Of a stretch of DNA of 64,000 nucleotides, positions 34,615 through 45,588 are shown in pieces; position 1 is the stretch's first letter, and every line of letters begins with the position of its first letter. Under the pieces are notes generated by a model. The model was not told where the DNA came from. It did not search any database and worked only from the letters and a program-made list of their open reading frames with translations. The position numbers and the translations under genes were made by a program. This DNA comes from Actinomycetota bacterium (GTDB taxonomy: Bacteria > Actinomycetota > Actinomycetes > Actinomycetales > Dermatophilaceae): positions 1 to 64,000 of the forward strand of contig JAIUOP010000007.1 of the NCBI GenBank assembly GCA_020161815.1, in the 5' to 3' direction.

Positions 34615-36306
34615 ATGCCTGAGACCACGGAGAACGCGCGGAAGATCATCGTCGTGGGGGGCGTCGCGGGCGGCATGTCCGCCGCGACCCGACTGCGCCG
34701 ACTCGACGAGGACGCCCACATCACCGTCCTCGAGCGCAGCGGCCACGTGTCCTTCGCCAACTGCGGCCTGCCCTATCACGTCGGCGGAGTCATCGAGAAG
34801 CGCTCGGCCCTGCTGCTGCAGACGCCCGAGAGCCTGGGGGCGCGCTTCGGTCTGGACGTGAGGGTCGGCACCGAGGCGCTCTCGATCGACCGTGAGCGCA
34901 AGGTCGTGCGGGTCCGGACGCTCGCCACCGGCGCGGAGGAGGACCTGCCCTACGACGCCCTCGTCCTCTCCCCCGGCGCCCGCCCGGTGCGCCCGCCGAT
35001 CCCCGGCATCGAGCGCGCCCTGGCCCTCCGCGACGTCGAGGACACCGATGCGATGGTTGCCGCGGTCGCGGACGCGCAGGGAATCGAGGCCCGCGGCTTC
35101 GACGACGAGGAGCCCGAGCCGACGAGCGCCGTCGTCATCGGGGGCGGCTTCATCGGTGTCGAGATGGCCGAGAACCTCGTCCACCGAGGCCTGCACGTCG
35201 CCCTTGTCGAGGCCACCGCGCAGGTGATGGCCCCTCTCGACCCCGAGATGGTCGCTCCCGTCCACGACGCCCTGCGCCGGGCCGGGGTCGACCTCCACCT
35301 CGGCAGCTCGGTGACCGTGATCGGGGACCACGACGTCACGCTCTCCGACGGCACGGTCCTGCCAGCGGCGGTCGTCGTCGCCTCGATCGGGGTCCGGCCG
35401 GACACCTCACTCGCGGAGGGCGCCGGTTTGCGCATCGGACCCCGCGGCGGGATCTGGGTCGATGAGCAACTGCGCACGAGCGACCCTCACATCTATGCCG
35501 TCGGCGACGCCGTGGAGAAGGTCGACGGCCTCAGCCACGAGGCGAGCCTGGTCCCGCTGGCCAACACCGCGAACCTCCAGGGCCGCCGCGTCGCCGATGT
35601 CATCGCCGGCCTGCCGGGGAGCGACCGGCACGTGCTCGGCACCGCGATCGTCGGCGTCATGGGCCTGCAGGTGGCCGCGACCGGCTGGAACGAGAAGCGG
35701 CTCCGGGCGGCAGGTCGGCCCTATCGCGCCATCCACACCCACCCGGCCTCGCACGCGACCTACTACCCGGGTGCGGCGACGATGGCGCTCAAGCTGCTCG
35801 TCGACCCGGAGACCGACCGCATCCTGGGCGCCCAGGGGGTCGGGCGCGAGGGCGTCGACAAGCGGATCGACGTCATCGCGACGGCGATGACCGGAGGCCT
35901 GTCCGCGAGCGCACTGGCCGGTCTCGAGCTGGCGTATGCGCCGCAGTTCGGCTCGGCCAAGGACCCGATCAACATGCTCGGCCACATCGCCGACAACCTT
36001 CGCACCGGCGTCGCCGTCGAGATCCAGTGGGACGAGCTCGCCGATGCCATGGCGGCGGGGGCCGCCCTCGTCGACGTGCGCACCCCCGCCGAGTTCGCCA
36101 AGGGCGGGATCCCCGGTGCCCTCAACATCCCGGTCGACGACCTGCGCGACCGGCTCGACGAGGTGCCGCCCGGTCCGGTGGTCGTCCACTGTGCCGTCGG
36201 CCTGCGCGGTCACGTGGCCGCCCGGATCCTGCGCCAGCGCGGATGGGATGACGTCCGCAACCTCAGCGGTGGCTACACGACCTGGAAGGCCGGCACCGGC
36301 GCCTGA
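34615..36306 (+). CDS. CoA-disulfide reductase-rhodanese fusion (CoADR-RHD)
   Basis: A 563-residue flavoprotein. Residues 10-450 are a pyridine nucleotide-disulfide reductase with the FAD motif VVGGVAGGMSAA, the single redox Cys50 in SFANCGLPY, the NAD motif VIGGGFIGVEMAENL near residue 178 and the FAD motif IYAVGDAVE near residue 299. Residues about 470-560 are a rhodanese with HCAVGLRG (Cys526). Homologues reduce CoA or other persulfides and polysulfides with NAD(P)H, the rhodanese handing over sulfane sulfur. Its leaderless start and operator place it in the persulfide regulon. Confidence 0.94.
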   Translation: MPETTENARKIIVVGGVAGGMSAATRLRRLDEDAHITVLERSGHVSFANCGLPYHVGGVIEKRSALLLQTPESLGARFGLDVRVGTEALSIDRERKVVRVRTLATGAEEDLPYDALVLSPGARPVRPPIPGIERALALRDVEDTDAMVAAVADAQGIEARGFDDEEPEPTSAVVIGGGFIGVEMAENLVHRGLHVALVEATAQVMAPLDPEMVAPVHDALRRAGVDLHLGSSVTVIGDHDVTLSDGTVLPAAVVVASIGVRPDTSLAEGAGLRIGPRGGIWVDEQLRTSDPHIYAVGDAVEKVDGLSHEASLVPLANTANLQGRRVADVIAGLPGSDRHVLGTAIVGVMGLQVAATGWNEKRLRAAGRPYRAIHTHPASHATYYPGAATMALKLLVDPETDRILGAQGVGREGVDKRIDVIATAMTGGLSASALAGLELAYAPQFGSAKDPINMLGHIADNLRTGVAVEIQWDELADAMAAGAALVDVRTPAEFAKGGIPGALNIPVDDLRDRLDEVPPGPVVVHCAVGLRGHVAARILRQRGWDDVRNLSGGYTTWKAGTGA

Positions 36307-36321
36307 GCTGCGCCGCCGCCC

Positions 36322-36927
36322 TCAGGTGCGGCGGAGGAGGACGACGGTGTCGAGCGCCGGCCGGTCCGCGCCCTCGACGGCGCGCTCACGGATCTCGGCG
36401 AGCTCGACCTCGACAGGCAGCCCCTCGATCGAGGCGAGCACGCCTTCGGGGTCGAGCAGGATGCTCGGATCCTGGGGTCCGCCGACGCCCTCGGTGAGGT
36501 TGCGCAGGGCGTGACCGATGACGAGGACGTGCCCGCCGGGTCGCGCGGCGGTGGTCGCGGCGCGCATCGCGGCCCGCCACTCGTCGTCTGGCAGGTGGAG
36601 GTAGCAGAGCAGGACCAGGTCGTATGCCGAGTGCTCACCATCGGCGGTCGCGTCGCCGACGAGGGTGGTCAGGTGCTCACGCATCGACCCCAGCCGCTGG
36701 TCGGCGATGTCCGACATGCGTTGCACCGCAACGGAACTGAAATCGGTAGCCGTGACCGTCCAGTCCTGCTCGACCAGCCAGAGGGCGTTGCGACCCTCAC
36801 CGGCGGCGACGTCGAGAGCCCGGCCGGACGGCATACGGGAGGTCAGCTCACGCACCCACACGTTGGGGGCAGCCGACCACACGAGGTCGGCCCCGGCATA
36901 CCGGGCATCCCAGTCGGTGGCGTCCAT
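36322..36927 (-). CDS. SAM-dependent methyltransferase (TehB/thiol methyltransferase-like)
   Basis: A 201-residue methyltransferase. WDARYAGADLVWSAAPNVWV at the start, the SAM motif LDVAAGEGRNALWL near residue 39, TATDFSSVAVQRM and the DLVLLCYLHLP stretch are typical of the TehB/Tpmt-like group. That group methylates tellurite, chalcogen compounds or thiols. Its ATG is one base after the stop of the CsoR-family repressor gene, so it is cotranscribed and coregulated with it. A volatile-thiol- or sulfide-methylating role in the regulon is attractive but not shown. Confidence 0.83.
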   Translation of the reverse strand: MDATDWDARYAGADLVWSAAPNVWVRELTSRMPSGRALDVAAGEGRNALWLVEQDWTVTATDFSSVAVQRMSDIADQRLGSMREHLTTLVGDATADGEHSAYDLVLLCYLHLPDDEWRAAMRAATTAARPGGHVLVIGHALRNLTEGVGGPQDPSILLDPEGVLASIEGLPVEVELAEIRERAVEGADRPALDTVVLLRRT

Positions 36928-36928
36928 G

Positions 36929-37189
36929 TCAGGCGAGGGAGAGGAAGAGCTTCTCCATCGCCTTGACGTCCATCGGGTTGTGCTCGGGGTCGGAGACGCA
37001 CTGGCGCAGGCCGAGTGAGATCGTCGCGAAGCCGGCCCGGTCGATGGCCTTGGAGACGGCCGCCATCTGGGTGACGATGTCCTGGCAGTCGCGGCCGTCC
37101 TCGATCATCTTGATGATCCCGCCGAGCTGCCCCTGGGCCCGCTTGAGGCGCTTGACGACCGCGTCCATCTCGTCGGCGTTCAGCTCCAT
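36929..37189 (-). CDS. cstR: CsoR-family repressor, CstR (persulfide) type
   Basis: An 86-residue all-helical regulator of the CsoR/RcnR/CstR family. It has RLKRAQGQLGGIIKMIEDGRDCQDIVTQ, with Cys35, and ISLGLRQCVSD, with Cys64. In copper-sensing CsoR, the residue four before the second Cys is His; here it is Gly60. The two Cys remain 29 apart, as in CstR, which senses persulfides by forming a di- or trisulfide. The operator at 37229-37244 lies 40 bp upstream for autoregulation. It is the most likely repressor of all six operators. A copper or other metal sensor is the alternative. Confidence 0.85.
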   Translation of the reverse strand: MELNADEMDAVVKRLKRAQGQLGGIIKMIEDGRDCQDIVTQMAAVSKAIDRAGFATISLGLRQCVSDPEHNPMDVKAMEKLFLSLA

Positions 37190-37228
37190 GACTTCCTTTC
37201 CCCGTGCACTTGTGCGCTCGCGCTCATG

Positions 37229-37244
37229 GTACCCCCGGAGGTAT
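37229..37244. promoter_or_regulatory. CstR/CsoR-type operator GTACCCCCGGAGGTAT
   Basis: The most divergent of the six sites, with the same 16-bp spacing. It lies 40 bp upstream of the repressor gene and overlaps a TACCAT box on the minus strand. A weaker site at the autoregulated gene would be normal for this kind of repressor. Confidence 0.72.
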
Positions 37245-37294
37245 GCATTCCACTGGTGGGTTGGGCCAGCGCCGCCACACGTTTCGGAGCCGGA

Positions 37295-37657
37295 TCACTC
37301 CGACTGCGCGGCGACCTGCGAGCGCACCTCGTCCATGTCCAGCGCGCGCACGCTCTCGATGACCTTCTCGAGGCCGGCGGGCGGCAGGGCGCCGGACTGG
37401 GCGTAGACGAGGATGCCCTCGCGGAAGGCCATGACCGTGGGGATCGAGGTGATCTGGGCCGCGCCGGCGAGAGCCTGCTCGGCCTCGGTGTCGACCTTCC
37501 CGAAGACGATGTCGTCGTGCTTGTCGCTCGCGGCGCCGTAGGTCGGGGCGAACTGGCGGCAGGGGCCGCACCAGGAGGCCCACCAGTCCACGAGCACGAT
37601 GTCGTTGTCGGTGACGGTCTTCTCGAAGGTGTCGGCGGTCAGGTCGACGGTGGCCAC
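37295..37657 (-). CDS. Thioredoxin
   Basis: A 120-residue thioredoxin with WWASWCGPCRQ and the cis-Pro stretch TSIPTV. The sequence VATVDLTADTFE...ALDMDEVRSQ closely follows the N-terminal half of the thioredoxin-rhodanese fusion at 6387-7097. The GTG start at 37657 is chosen because a GGAG site lies nine bases upstream and the frame further up is unrelated low-complexity sequence. It should reduce protein persulfides or disulfides in the cytosol. It is divergent from the TauE exporter across the operator at 37757-37772. Confidence 0.9.
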   Translation of the reverse strand: MATVDLTADTFEKTVTDNDIVLVDWWASWCGPCRQFAPTYGAASDKHDDIVFGKVDTEAEQALAGAAQITSIPTVMAFREGILVYAQSGALPPAGLEKVIESVRALDMDEVRSQVAAQSE

Positions 37658-37756
37658 GCGGGTCTCCTCGGGTCGCTGAAGCGGGGGCTCGGGTGGCTGC
37701 AACACCGCGGCCTGCCGTTGTATGCCCGGGCAGGATGTAACCTGACCATGACAGGG

Positions 37757-37772
37757 ATACCCCCAAGGGTAT
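37757..37772. promoter_or_regulatory. CstR/CsoR-type operator ATACCCCCAAGGGTAT
   Basis: A near-consensus site between the thioredoxin (leftward) and TauE (rightward) genes. It is followed by TATGAG at 37770-37775 as a possible -10 and a GAGGAAAGGA ribosome-binding site before GTG 37791. Confidence 0.82.
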
Positions 37773-37790
37773 GAGTGAGGAAAGGACGAA

Positions 37791-38627
37791 GTGCTCGTTT
37801 CGGTCATCGCCGGGCTCGTCATCGGCGTCATCCTCGGCACCCTGGGCGGCGGCGGCGCCATCCTCGCCCTGCCGGTGCTCGTCTTCGCCCTCGGCGTCTC
37901 CCCCCATGATGCGGCGACCGCCTCGCTGATCATCGTCGGCATCACCTCCGCCATCGCGCTCGTCGAGCACGCGCGCGCCGGTCGGGTGCGGTGGCGTGAC
38001 GGCCTTGTCTTCGGCATCGTCGGCATCGTCGGCACCTCCTTCGGGACCTACCTCGGCCGGAACGTCCACGGGCAGGCGCTGCTGCTCTCCTTCGCCGCCC
38101 TGCTCATCGTCGTGGCGATCGTCATGTGGCGTCGGAGCGGCGCCTCGCGTGCCACGGCTCCGGGGGCCGCCGTCGCGCCAGGGGCAGCGGAGAAGGGAGT
38201 GGCAGCGGGCACGGCCCGGGCAGCGGACGCCTCGCCGGAGGCGGCACCGGCCACGGCCAGTCGCGCCTCCACGACCATGGCCGCCGCGACCGTCGTCGGA
38301 CTGCTCACCGGCTTCTTCGGGGTCGGGGGTGGGTTCGCGGTCGTCCCGACCCTGGTGATCGCCCTGGGGTTCGCGATGCGCGAGGCCGTCGCCACGTCGC
38401 TGCTCATCCTCACCCTCAACACCGGCAGTGCCCTGGTGGCGCGGGCGGTGGGCGAGGGCATCCACGTCGACTGGGGGATCATCGCGCCCTTCACGGTGGC
38501 CACCGTCGTCGGCAGCTTCGTCGGGGCGAGACTGGGGCCGCGCCTGCCCGAGCGTTCCCTCCAACGGGCTTTCGCCCTCCTGCTCGTGCTCGTCGCTGTC
38601 TACACCGCGTGGAAGTCCTTGACCTGA
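37791..38627 (+). CDS. TauE/SafE family sulfite/sulfur exporter
   Basis: A 278-residue membrane protein of the TauE/SafE family. It has two half-repeats, GVILGTLGGGGAILALPVLVFALGVSPHDA (residues 12-41) and GLLTGFFGVGGGFAVVPTLVIALGFAMREA (about residues 167-196). They are separated by an Ala-rich cytosolic linker (about residues 120-160). Homologues in cst operons export sulfite or sulfur oxyanions made by persulfide oxidation, which fits the CstB-like enzyme at 31241. GTG with a good ribosome-binding site and an upstream operator support the start. Confidence 0.9.
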   Translation: MLVSVIAGLVIGVILGTLGGGGAILALPVLVFALGVSPHDAATASLIIVGITSAIALVEHARAGRVRWRDGLVFGIVGIVGTSFGTYLGRNVHGQALLLSFAALLIVVAIVMWRRSGASRATAPGAAVAPGAAEKGVAAGTARAADASPEAAPATASRASTTMAAATVVGLLTGFFGVGGGFAVVPTLVIALGFAMREAVATSLLILTLNTGSALVARAVGEGIHVDWGIIAPFTVATVVGSFVGARLGPRLPERSLQRAFALLLVLVAVYTAWKSLT

Positions 38628-38655
38628 CGCGGCCGCGGCCCGCGAGGATGGGCCC

Positions 38656-39654
38656 ATGCGCGAGCTTGCCGACGTCCTGCGGGAGACCCTGCCCGGGCGC
38701 GCGACGGACGCGACCCGACGCTCGGCCGAGGCACTGCGCGACACCTATCGCTCCGGCTCCGCCCCCGCGACCCTGGCCATCGCCGACGCCGCCAGCGCTG
38801 CCGCCTATGCCGCCTACCGGATGCCGGCCACGCGCGCGGCCATCGCTCGTGCTCTCGCGTCGCTCGTGCCGCTCTGGGAGACCACCGACCCACCGCGGAC
38901 CCATCTCGACCTCGGCGGTGGCACCGGCGCTGCGGTCTGGGCGGCGCACGGCCTCTGGCCGGGGGCCCGCAGCCGGGTGCTCGATGCCTCCGAGCCCGCC
39001 CTGGCCCTGGGTCGTCGATTGGCGGACGCCAGCGGCGACGCCGGCCTGGCCGCGACCGAGTGGGAGCTGACTCGCCTGGCGCCCGGCACGCGACTGCCGA
39101 ACGCCGACCTGACCACCGTGTCCTACCTCCTCGGCGAGCTGTCGCCCGAGCTGGCCGGTGAGGTCGTCGGCGCCTGCCTTGCCTCGTCGAGGGTCCTGGC
39201 CATCGTCGAGCCCGGCACCCCCCGGGGGTATGCCGCGGTGCTGGCTGCCCGGGAACGGGTCCTCGCGAGCGGGTGGAGACTCCTCGCTCCCTGCCCGCAC
39301 GCCACGCGCTGTCCCCTCGCGCCCGGCGACTGGTGCCACTTCTCGGTCCGGATCCAGCGATCGGCCCTGCACCGCCAGCTCAAGGACGCCGAGCTCGGTC
39401 ATGAGGACGAGAAGTTCTCCTACCTCGTCGCGATCGCTCCCGAGGTGGCCGGCGTCCCCGGGGCGGAGCAGCGCGCAGCGGAGCCGCCGGAGTCCCGCGT
39501 GCTGCGCCACCCGCTTACGCGCAAGGGACTGGTGCAGCTGCGACTGTGCACCCCGGAGGGCACGGTGCGCGACGAGATCGTGAGCAAACGACAGGGTCCG
39601 CGGTATCGACTGGCGCGCGACACCGACTGGGGCGACACCTTCCCCGCCACCTGA
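38656..39654 (+). CDS. Rsm22-family small ribosomal subunit methyltransferase
   Basis: A 332-residue protein with the Rsm22 pattern. An N-terminal helical region is followed by a SAM-binding motif, HLDLGGGTGAAVWAA near residue 80, and SYLLGELSPE. A cysteine cluster PCPHATRCPLAPGDWCHF near residue 214 follows, resembling the iron-sulfur or zinc site of mitochondrial Rsm22/METTL17. The KFSYLVAI segment is also characteristic. It is likely to methylate rRNA or assist small-subunit maturation. GAGGAT six bases before the ATG suggests a leaderless promoter. It is not obviously part of the adjacent sulfur regulon. Confidence 0.88.
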   Translation: MRELADVLRETLPGRATDATRRSAEALRDTYRSGSAPATLAIADAASAAAYAAYRMPATRAAIARALASLVPLWETTDPPRTHLDLGGGTGAAVWAAHGLWPGARSRVLDASEPALALGRRLADASGDAGLAATEWELTRLAPGTRLPNADLTTVSYLLGELSPELAGEVVGACLASSRVLAIVEPGTPRGYAAVLAARERVLASGWRLLAPCPHATRCPLAPGDWCHFSVRIQRSALHRQLKDAELGHEDEKFSYLVAIAPEVAGVPGAEQRAAEPPESRVLRHPLTRKGLVQLRLCTPEGTVRDEIVSKRQGPRYRLARDTDWGDTFPAT

Positions 39655-39664
39655 ACAATCCGCC

Positions 39665-40090
39665 TCAGGCGGGCGCGTCGGCTCCCGCGCCGGCGATGTT
39701 GACCATCCACGGCATACCGAACTTGTCGACGCACATGCCGAAGGTGTCGCCCCACATCTGCCTCTCGAGAGGCATGACGACCTGGCCGCCCTCGGCGAGC
39801 TGGTCCCAGTAGCCGCGCAGCTCGGCCTCGTCGTCGCCGGAGAGGCTGAGCGAGAAGTTGCTGCCGCTGGTCACCGGCTGACCGGGCGGGCCGTCGGAGG
39901 CCATCAGGGTGAACCCTGCCGGGGTCTGGAGCATCGCGTGCATGGTGCCGTCAGGGTCGACGCCCTCGGGTGCACCGAACTCACCGAAGGTGGAGATGGC
40001 GAGCTCACCGCCGAAGACCGAGTGGTAGAACTCCATCGCGGCACGGGTCGTGCCATCGAAGTTGAGGTAGGGGTTGAGCCTGCTCGCCAC
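39665..40090 (-). CDS. VOC family protein (PhnB-like)
   Basis: A 141-residue glyoxalase-fold protein of the PhnB/YjdN group. LNPYLNFDGTTRAAMEFYHSVFGGEL at the start, MHAMLQTPAGFTLMASD in the middle and DTFGMCVDKFGMPWMVN at the end fit the fold. The GTG start at 40090 has a GGAGGAG site upstream and is 13 bp after the fumarase stop, so it is the third gene of the SNF2-fumarase transcript. No metal-ligand set sufficient to name a reaction is apparent. Confidence 0.87.
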   Translation of the reverse strand: MASRLNPYLNFDGTTRAAMEFYHSVFGGELAISTFGEFGAPEGVDPDGTMHAMLQTPAGFTLMASDGPPGQPVTSGSNFSLSLSGDDEAELRGYWDQLAEGGQVVMPLERQMWGDTFGMCVDKFGMPWMVNIAGAGADAPA

Positions 40091-40103
40091 GGGTTCTCCT
40101 CCG

Positions 40104-41554
<1,451 letters not shown>

Positions 41555-41555
<1 letters not shown>

Positions 41556-44500
41556 CACCCCACGTTACGACGTGAGGCCGACAGCTGGACCGGCTCGCCG
41601 GCGGCCGGCTCCCGTGGATCGAAGAGGCCGAGGATGTCCTGGGGGGTGAGCCCGCCGGTGAAGGGGTCGTCGCCGACGAGCCGGTCCGCGAGGGCTCGTT
41701 TGCGGTCCTGGAGGGCCAGGACCTTGTCCTCGATGGTGTCCGCAGACACCAGGCGATAGACCATCACGGCCTTGTCCTGGCCGATGCGGTGGGCCCGGTC
41801 GATGGCCTGCGCCTCCGCTGCGGGATTCCACCAGGGGTCGAGGACGAAGACATAGTCCGCCTCGGTCAGGGTCAAGCCGACCCCACCGGCCTTCAGGGAG
41901 ATGAGGAAGACCGGCGCTTCCCCCTCCTTGAACCCGCGGATCACCTGCTGCCGATCGCGCGTCGAGCCGTCGAGGTAGGCGCTGGCGAGTCCGGCGGCAT
42001 CGAGGCGCGCCCGCACCCGGGCGAGGAAGGAGGTGAACTGGCTGAAGACGAGCGCCCGGTGGCCCTCGGCCGCGAGCTCTACCACCTGCTCGACCAGGTG
42101 GTCGATCTTGGCCGCGCTCGGCAGGGTGTCCACCGGCGGGTCGGCCACGCCCGGGAAGGCGAGCGCGGGCACGAGGGCCGGGTCGAGGGCCAGCTGGCGC
42201 ATGCGCGTCAACGCGGCCAAGATCTCCACCCGGTTGGCCTCGGGGTCCTCGAGCAGGCCGAGCATCCGCTGCCGCTCGCGCAGCAGGGCCCGGTCGTAGA
42301 TCCGCCGGTGCCCGGGGGTCAGCTCCAGGCGGACGACCGAGACCGTCTTGGGCGGCAGGTCCGGGGCGACCTCCTCCTTGGTGCGGCGCAGCATGAGCGG
42401 TCGGATCCGCGACCGGAGCCGGACCGCCAACGCCCGGTCACCCCCGGCGATCGGGCGCGCCCATCCCCGCTGGAACTCCTCGGGCGCGGGAAAGAGCCCG
42501 GGCGCGGCGAGCGAGAGCTGGGACCACAGGTCCATGAGGTCGTTCTCGATGGGCGTGCCGGTGACGGTGAAGGTCACCTCACGGTCGAGGCGGCGCACGG
42601 CTTGGTAGGTCTTGCTCCGATGGTTCTTGACCTGCTGCGCCTCGTCGAGCACGAGGGCCTGCCACGCGACCGAGGCGAACTCCGCCGCATCGATCCGGGC
42701 CACGGCATACGAGGTGACGACGAGGTGAGCGCCGGCGATCTCCTCCGACAGCGGCCGGCCCCGACTGCGGGAGGTGCGCGGGACCGCCCGGACGGACAGG
42801 TCGGGCGTGAAGCGAGCGGCCTCGCCCACCCAGGTCGCGAGCACCGAGGTGGGGGCGACGACGAGGACTGGCTTGGTGAGCTCCCCTGCCTCGAGGGCAC
42901 GCTGGGCCAGCGCCAGGGTCTGCACCGTCTTGCCCAGGCCCATGTCGTCGGCGAGGACCCCACCCAGGCGGGCATCCCACAGGGCGCTCAGCCACTGGTA
43001 CCCCTCGACCTGGTAGGGACGCAGGGTCGCACGCAGGCCCTCGGGCACCGATGCCGCCGCCGCGAGCGCCCCCGGATCGAGCACCCTCGCGTGGCGTTGC
43101 CAGGCCTCGCACTGGCGGCCGACGACCCCGGAGAGGACGAGCTCCTCCCACCGCCCGAGGTCGTAGCGTCCCAGGCGCACGGTCGCCGACGTGGCCCCTC
43201 CCTCGGTGAGGACCTGCGCCTCCTCGAGGAGCTGGCGCAGCGGCTCCAGGGCCGGATGGTCGAGGCGGAACCAGGTGCCACTGGGCAGGACGAGCACCTC
43301 GTCGCCGCGGCGCATCGCCACCAGCAGGTCCGACAGGGGGACGGCCTCCTCGTCGACGAGCACCGACACGGTCAGATCGAACCAGTCGGTGCTCCCCTCG
43401 AGCGGCTCGTCGACGTCGAGCGTGACCACCGGGGCCTGGCCGGCCTCCTCGAACACCGGCAGCCCGTCGACCCGCTCGACCTCGACGTCCGGGTGCGCCT
43501 CCAGCTCCGGCACGACGTCGGACAGGACGCGCATCGCCTCCGGCCCCGTGAGGCGGACCAGGTCCGGAGGCACCCGGTGCATCTGCCGGTCGTGCATCCC
43601 GAGTCGGCACCCGGGAACCTCCCCCAGAGCCGGTATGCCGCGGAGCAGCTCCGCTTCCGCCCGCCGGACCCGACGGTGGGGCGAGGACAGCGGGACCTCG
43701 ACCGGCAGGAGGGGGCCGTGCCGGCTCCCGGTGACATAGCGCAGGCCGAAGGCGAGCTCGATGCCGGCACCCGCACTGGGGCGCACCGTGACGTGGAGCA
43801 CCGGGCGCGTGGTCGCGGTCGCATCGATCGCGCCGTCGGGGGACTGCACGGTGACGTGACGGCGCAGGGCCGGGAGGTAGTCGGCGACGAACTCGGCGAC
43901 ATCGTCCTCTGGGACCTGGAACTCGTGGTCGGCCACGAGCGCGGCGACCTTGGGGTCCAACCCACCCAGCGGTCGCACGGTGCGGACCCCGCTCCGACCG
44001 CGCCGTGGCTCGAGCAGGGCCGAGTGGGGTGGCGTGCCGAGCAGGCTGACCCGGACGTCCTCCTCGACGCCGTCCCACGCGACCGCGGCGGTCAGGCCGC
44101 CCTCCGGAGCGGCCCGAACCGTGACCACGGGCAGCAGTTCGTCGGCGTCGAGGTGCAGGGCCTCCGGGGCCAGGCCGGCCCGGCCGACGACGCCACCGGT
44201 GCGCAGCTCGAGCCCCTCGGCCAGCGCACGGCGCAACCAGGCCCAGGCCTCGGCGCCAAGGTCCTCGAGGAGGACGGGCGCGTGCGTGCCCCACGGGCTG
44301 CGCGCGCTCACGATCCGCAGCAACTCGCTCGCGAGCGCCCGATGCGCCGGAGGCACCGCCTCGGACCCGAACCCCGACTCCGCCTGGGCCCACGACGACA
44401 CGCTGACCCACCGCCCCACGCGGGAGCGACGCAGCGCCCGGATCTCGACCCGGCGCGACCGCTCCCCCCACGGACCCGGACGACCCTCGACGAGGACCAA

Positions 44501-44947
44501 CTGCACGCCGAGCGGGGTCTGGTCCGCCTCCGGGTCACGGGCAGCCTCGGCCCAGGGGGCCAGACGCTCCCGCCACGACGACTCGACCCGCCGCGGACCG
44601 AGCGCATCCCGCAACGCCACCAGTGTGGCCACCGCGTGCTTGCAGTCCGAGCGCACCGGGCAGGAGCAGCGCGCCGACCAGGTCACCTCGTCCTCGTCGA
44701 AGGCGCCGTCGAGGGCGCCGTCGAGCGGCCCCACGGCGGTGATCAGCGTCGTGTAGCCGTGGGGGCCCGACCCGTCCACCTCGGCCAGGATGACGCCCCC
44801 GTGGTCGGCGACCGACACCGAGCGCACGTGACCGTCCGCGGCATACCCCACCCCACGGGCCATGGTGCCCTCGCCGTGTCGGCGAGCCAAGGACGCGTCG
44901 GTGAGCTGGAGCACCCAGCCCGGGACCGCGCCCTTGATCGTCGTCAT
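41555..44947 (-). CDS. SNF2-family helicase with SWIM zinc finger
   Basis: A 1130-residue protein. A SWIM-type zinc finger lies near residues 94-104 (Cys94, Cys96, Cys102, His104). A long bacterial SNF2-specific region follows. The SNF2 ATPase core has [15 protein letters not shown] near residue 668, the DEAQ box near residue 765 and [16 protein letters not shown]. The C-terminal helicase lobe contains [16 protein letters not shown] and [20 protein letters not shown]. It is expected to remodel DNA-protein or transcription complexes as RapA-like or HepA-like ATPases do. TAGGGT six bases before the ATG (minus strand) indicates a leaderless start. Confidence 0.95.
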
Positions 44948-45098
44948 GATCGGACCCTAGGCGCCCGCGCCGACAGCCACGAACCGCTGTCCACAGGCCA
45001 CGAGATTGCTGAGAACGACACGCCCGAGGCGGAACAGCCCGCCCCCGCGCCCCGTTTGACCCATCGCACGACCGCGTCATCAACCCAAGGAGCACCCC

Positions 45099-45500
45099 AT
45101 GACCGCGACTGTCACCGACAAGCTCATCGCCAAGGCCAAGGAGCTCGGGCTGCCCCCGAAGACCGAGGACTTCCTGCGCCAGGCCGACAAGGCGGTCACC
45201 GAGGCCGTCGCCAAGGCCGGCAGCTACACCGACCAGAACCGCGAGAAGATCTCCTCGGCCCTCGACAAGGCGGGCAAGGCGGTCGACGAGCGGACGCAGG
45301 GCAAGTACGCCGACAAGATCGCCAAGGCGCGCGTCCAGGCCGAGAAGGGCCTCGACAAGCTCGCCGAGCAGAAGTCGGCCGGGACCTCGACGGGCTCCGC
45401 CGGCGACGTCACCCTCGACCCCGAGGCCACGGCCGTGCCGCCGAAGCCGACCTGGGCCACCGTCGACGACGAGGTGCGCGGCACCGACCCGCAGGCCTGA
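45099..45500 (+). CDS. Rv0909/MT0933-type antitoxin-like protein
   Basis: A 133-residue, Lys/Ala-rich helical protein with the MT0933-antitoxin pattern: KAKELGLPPKTEDFLRQADKAVTEAV and SALDKAGKAVDERTQGKYADKIAKA. In mycobacteria the partner is an SRPBCC-type toxin. Here no adjacent toxin is seen, so it is an orphan. An alternative reading is a general stress-type helical protein. An AAGGAG ribosome-binding site precedes the ATG, and the gene faces a convergent DUF1015 gene across a hairpin. Confidence 0.78.
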   Translation: MTATVTDKLIAKAKELGLPPKTEDFLRQADKAVTEAVAKAGSYTDQNREKISSALDKAGKAVDERTQGKYADKIAKARVQAEKGLDKLAEQKSAGTSTGSAGDVTLDPEATAVPPKPTWATVDDEVRGTDPQA

Positions 45501-45522
45501 CCGGCAGGCGGCAGCCAGACGC

Positions 45523-45554
45523 CACGACCCCGAGGATCTCCTCGGGGGGTCGTG
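45523..45554. terminator. Hairpin between convergent antitoxin-like and DUF1015 genes
   Basis: CACGACCCCGAGGA and TCCTCGGGGGGTCGTG pair with a two-base G bulge and a 2-nt loop. It is placed to terminate both convergent transcripts. Confidence 0.6.
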
Positions 45555-45588
45555 CTGTTCGTGCTCTCGGGAGAGCTGCGGGGCAGGC

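Noticed and set aside
39217..39232. A seventh CstR-type operator (CACCCCCCGGGGGTATG)
   Set aside because: It is inside the Rsm22 coding region, lacks the left ATA half-site and has no promoter nearby; it overlaps a dispersed octamer by chance.
43009..43024. Operator-like TACCCCTC...GGTA in the SNF2 gene
   Set aside because: The symmetry and spacing differ from the 16-bp consensus and it lies deep in coding sequence.
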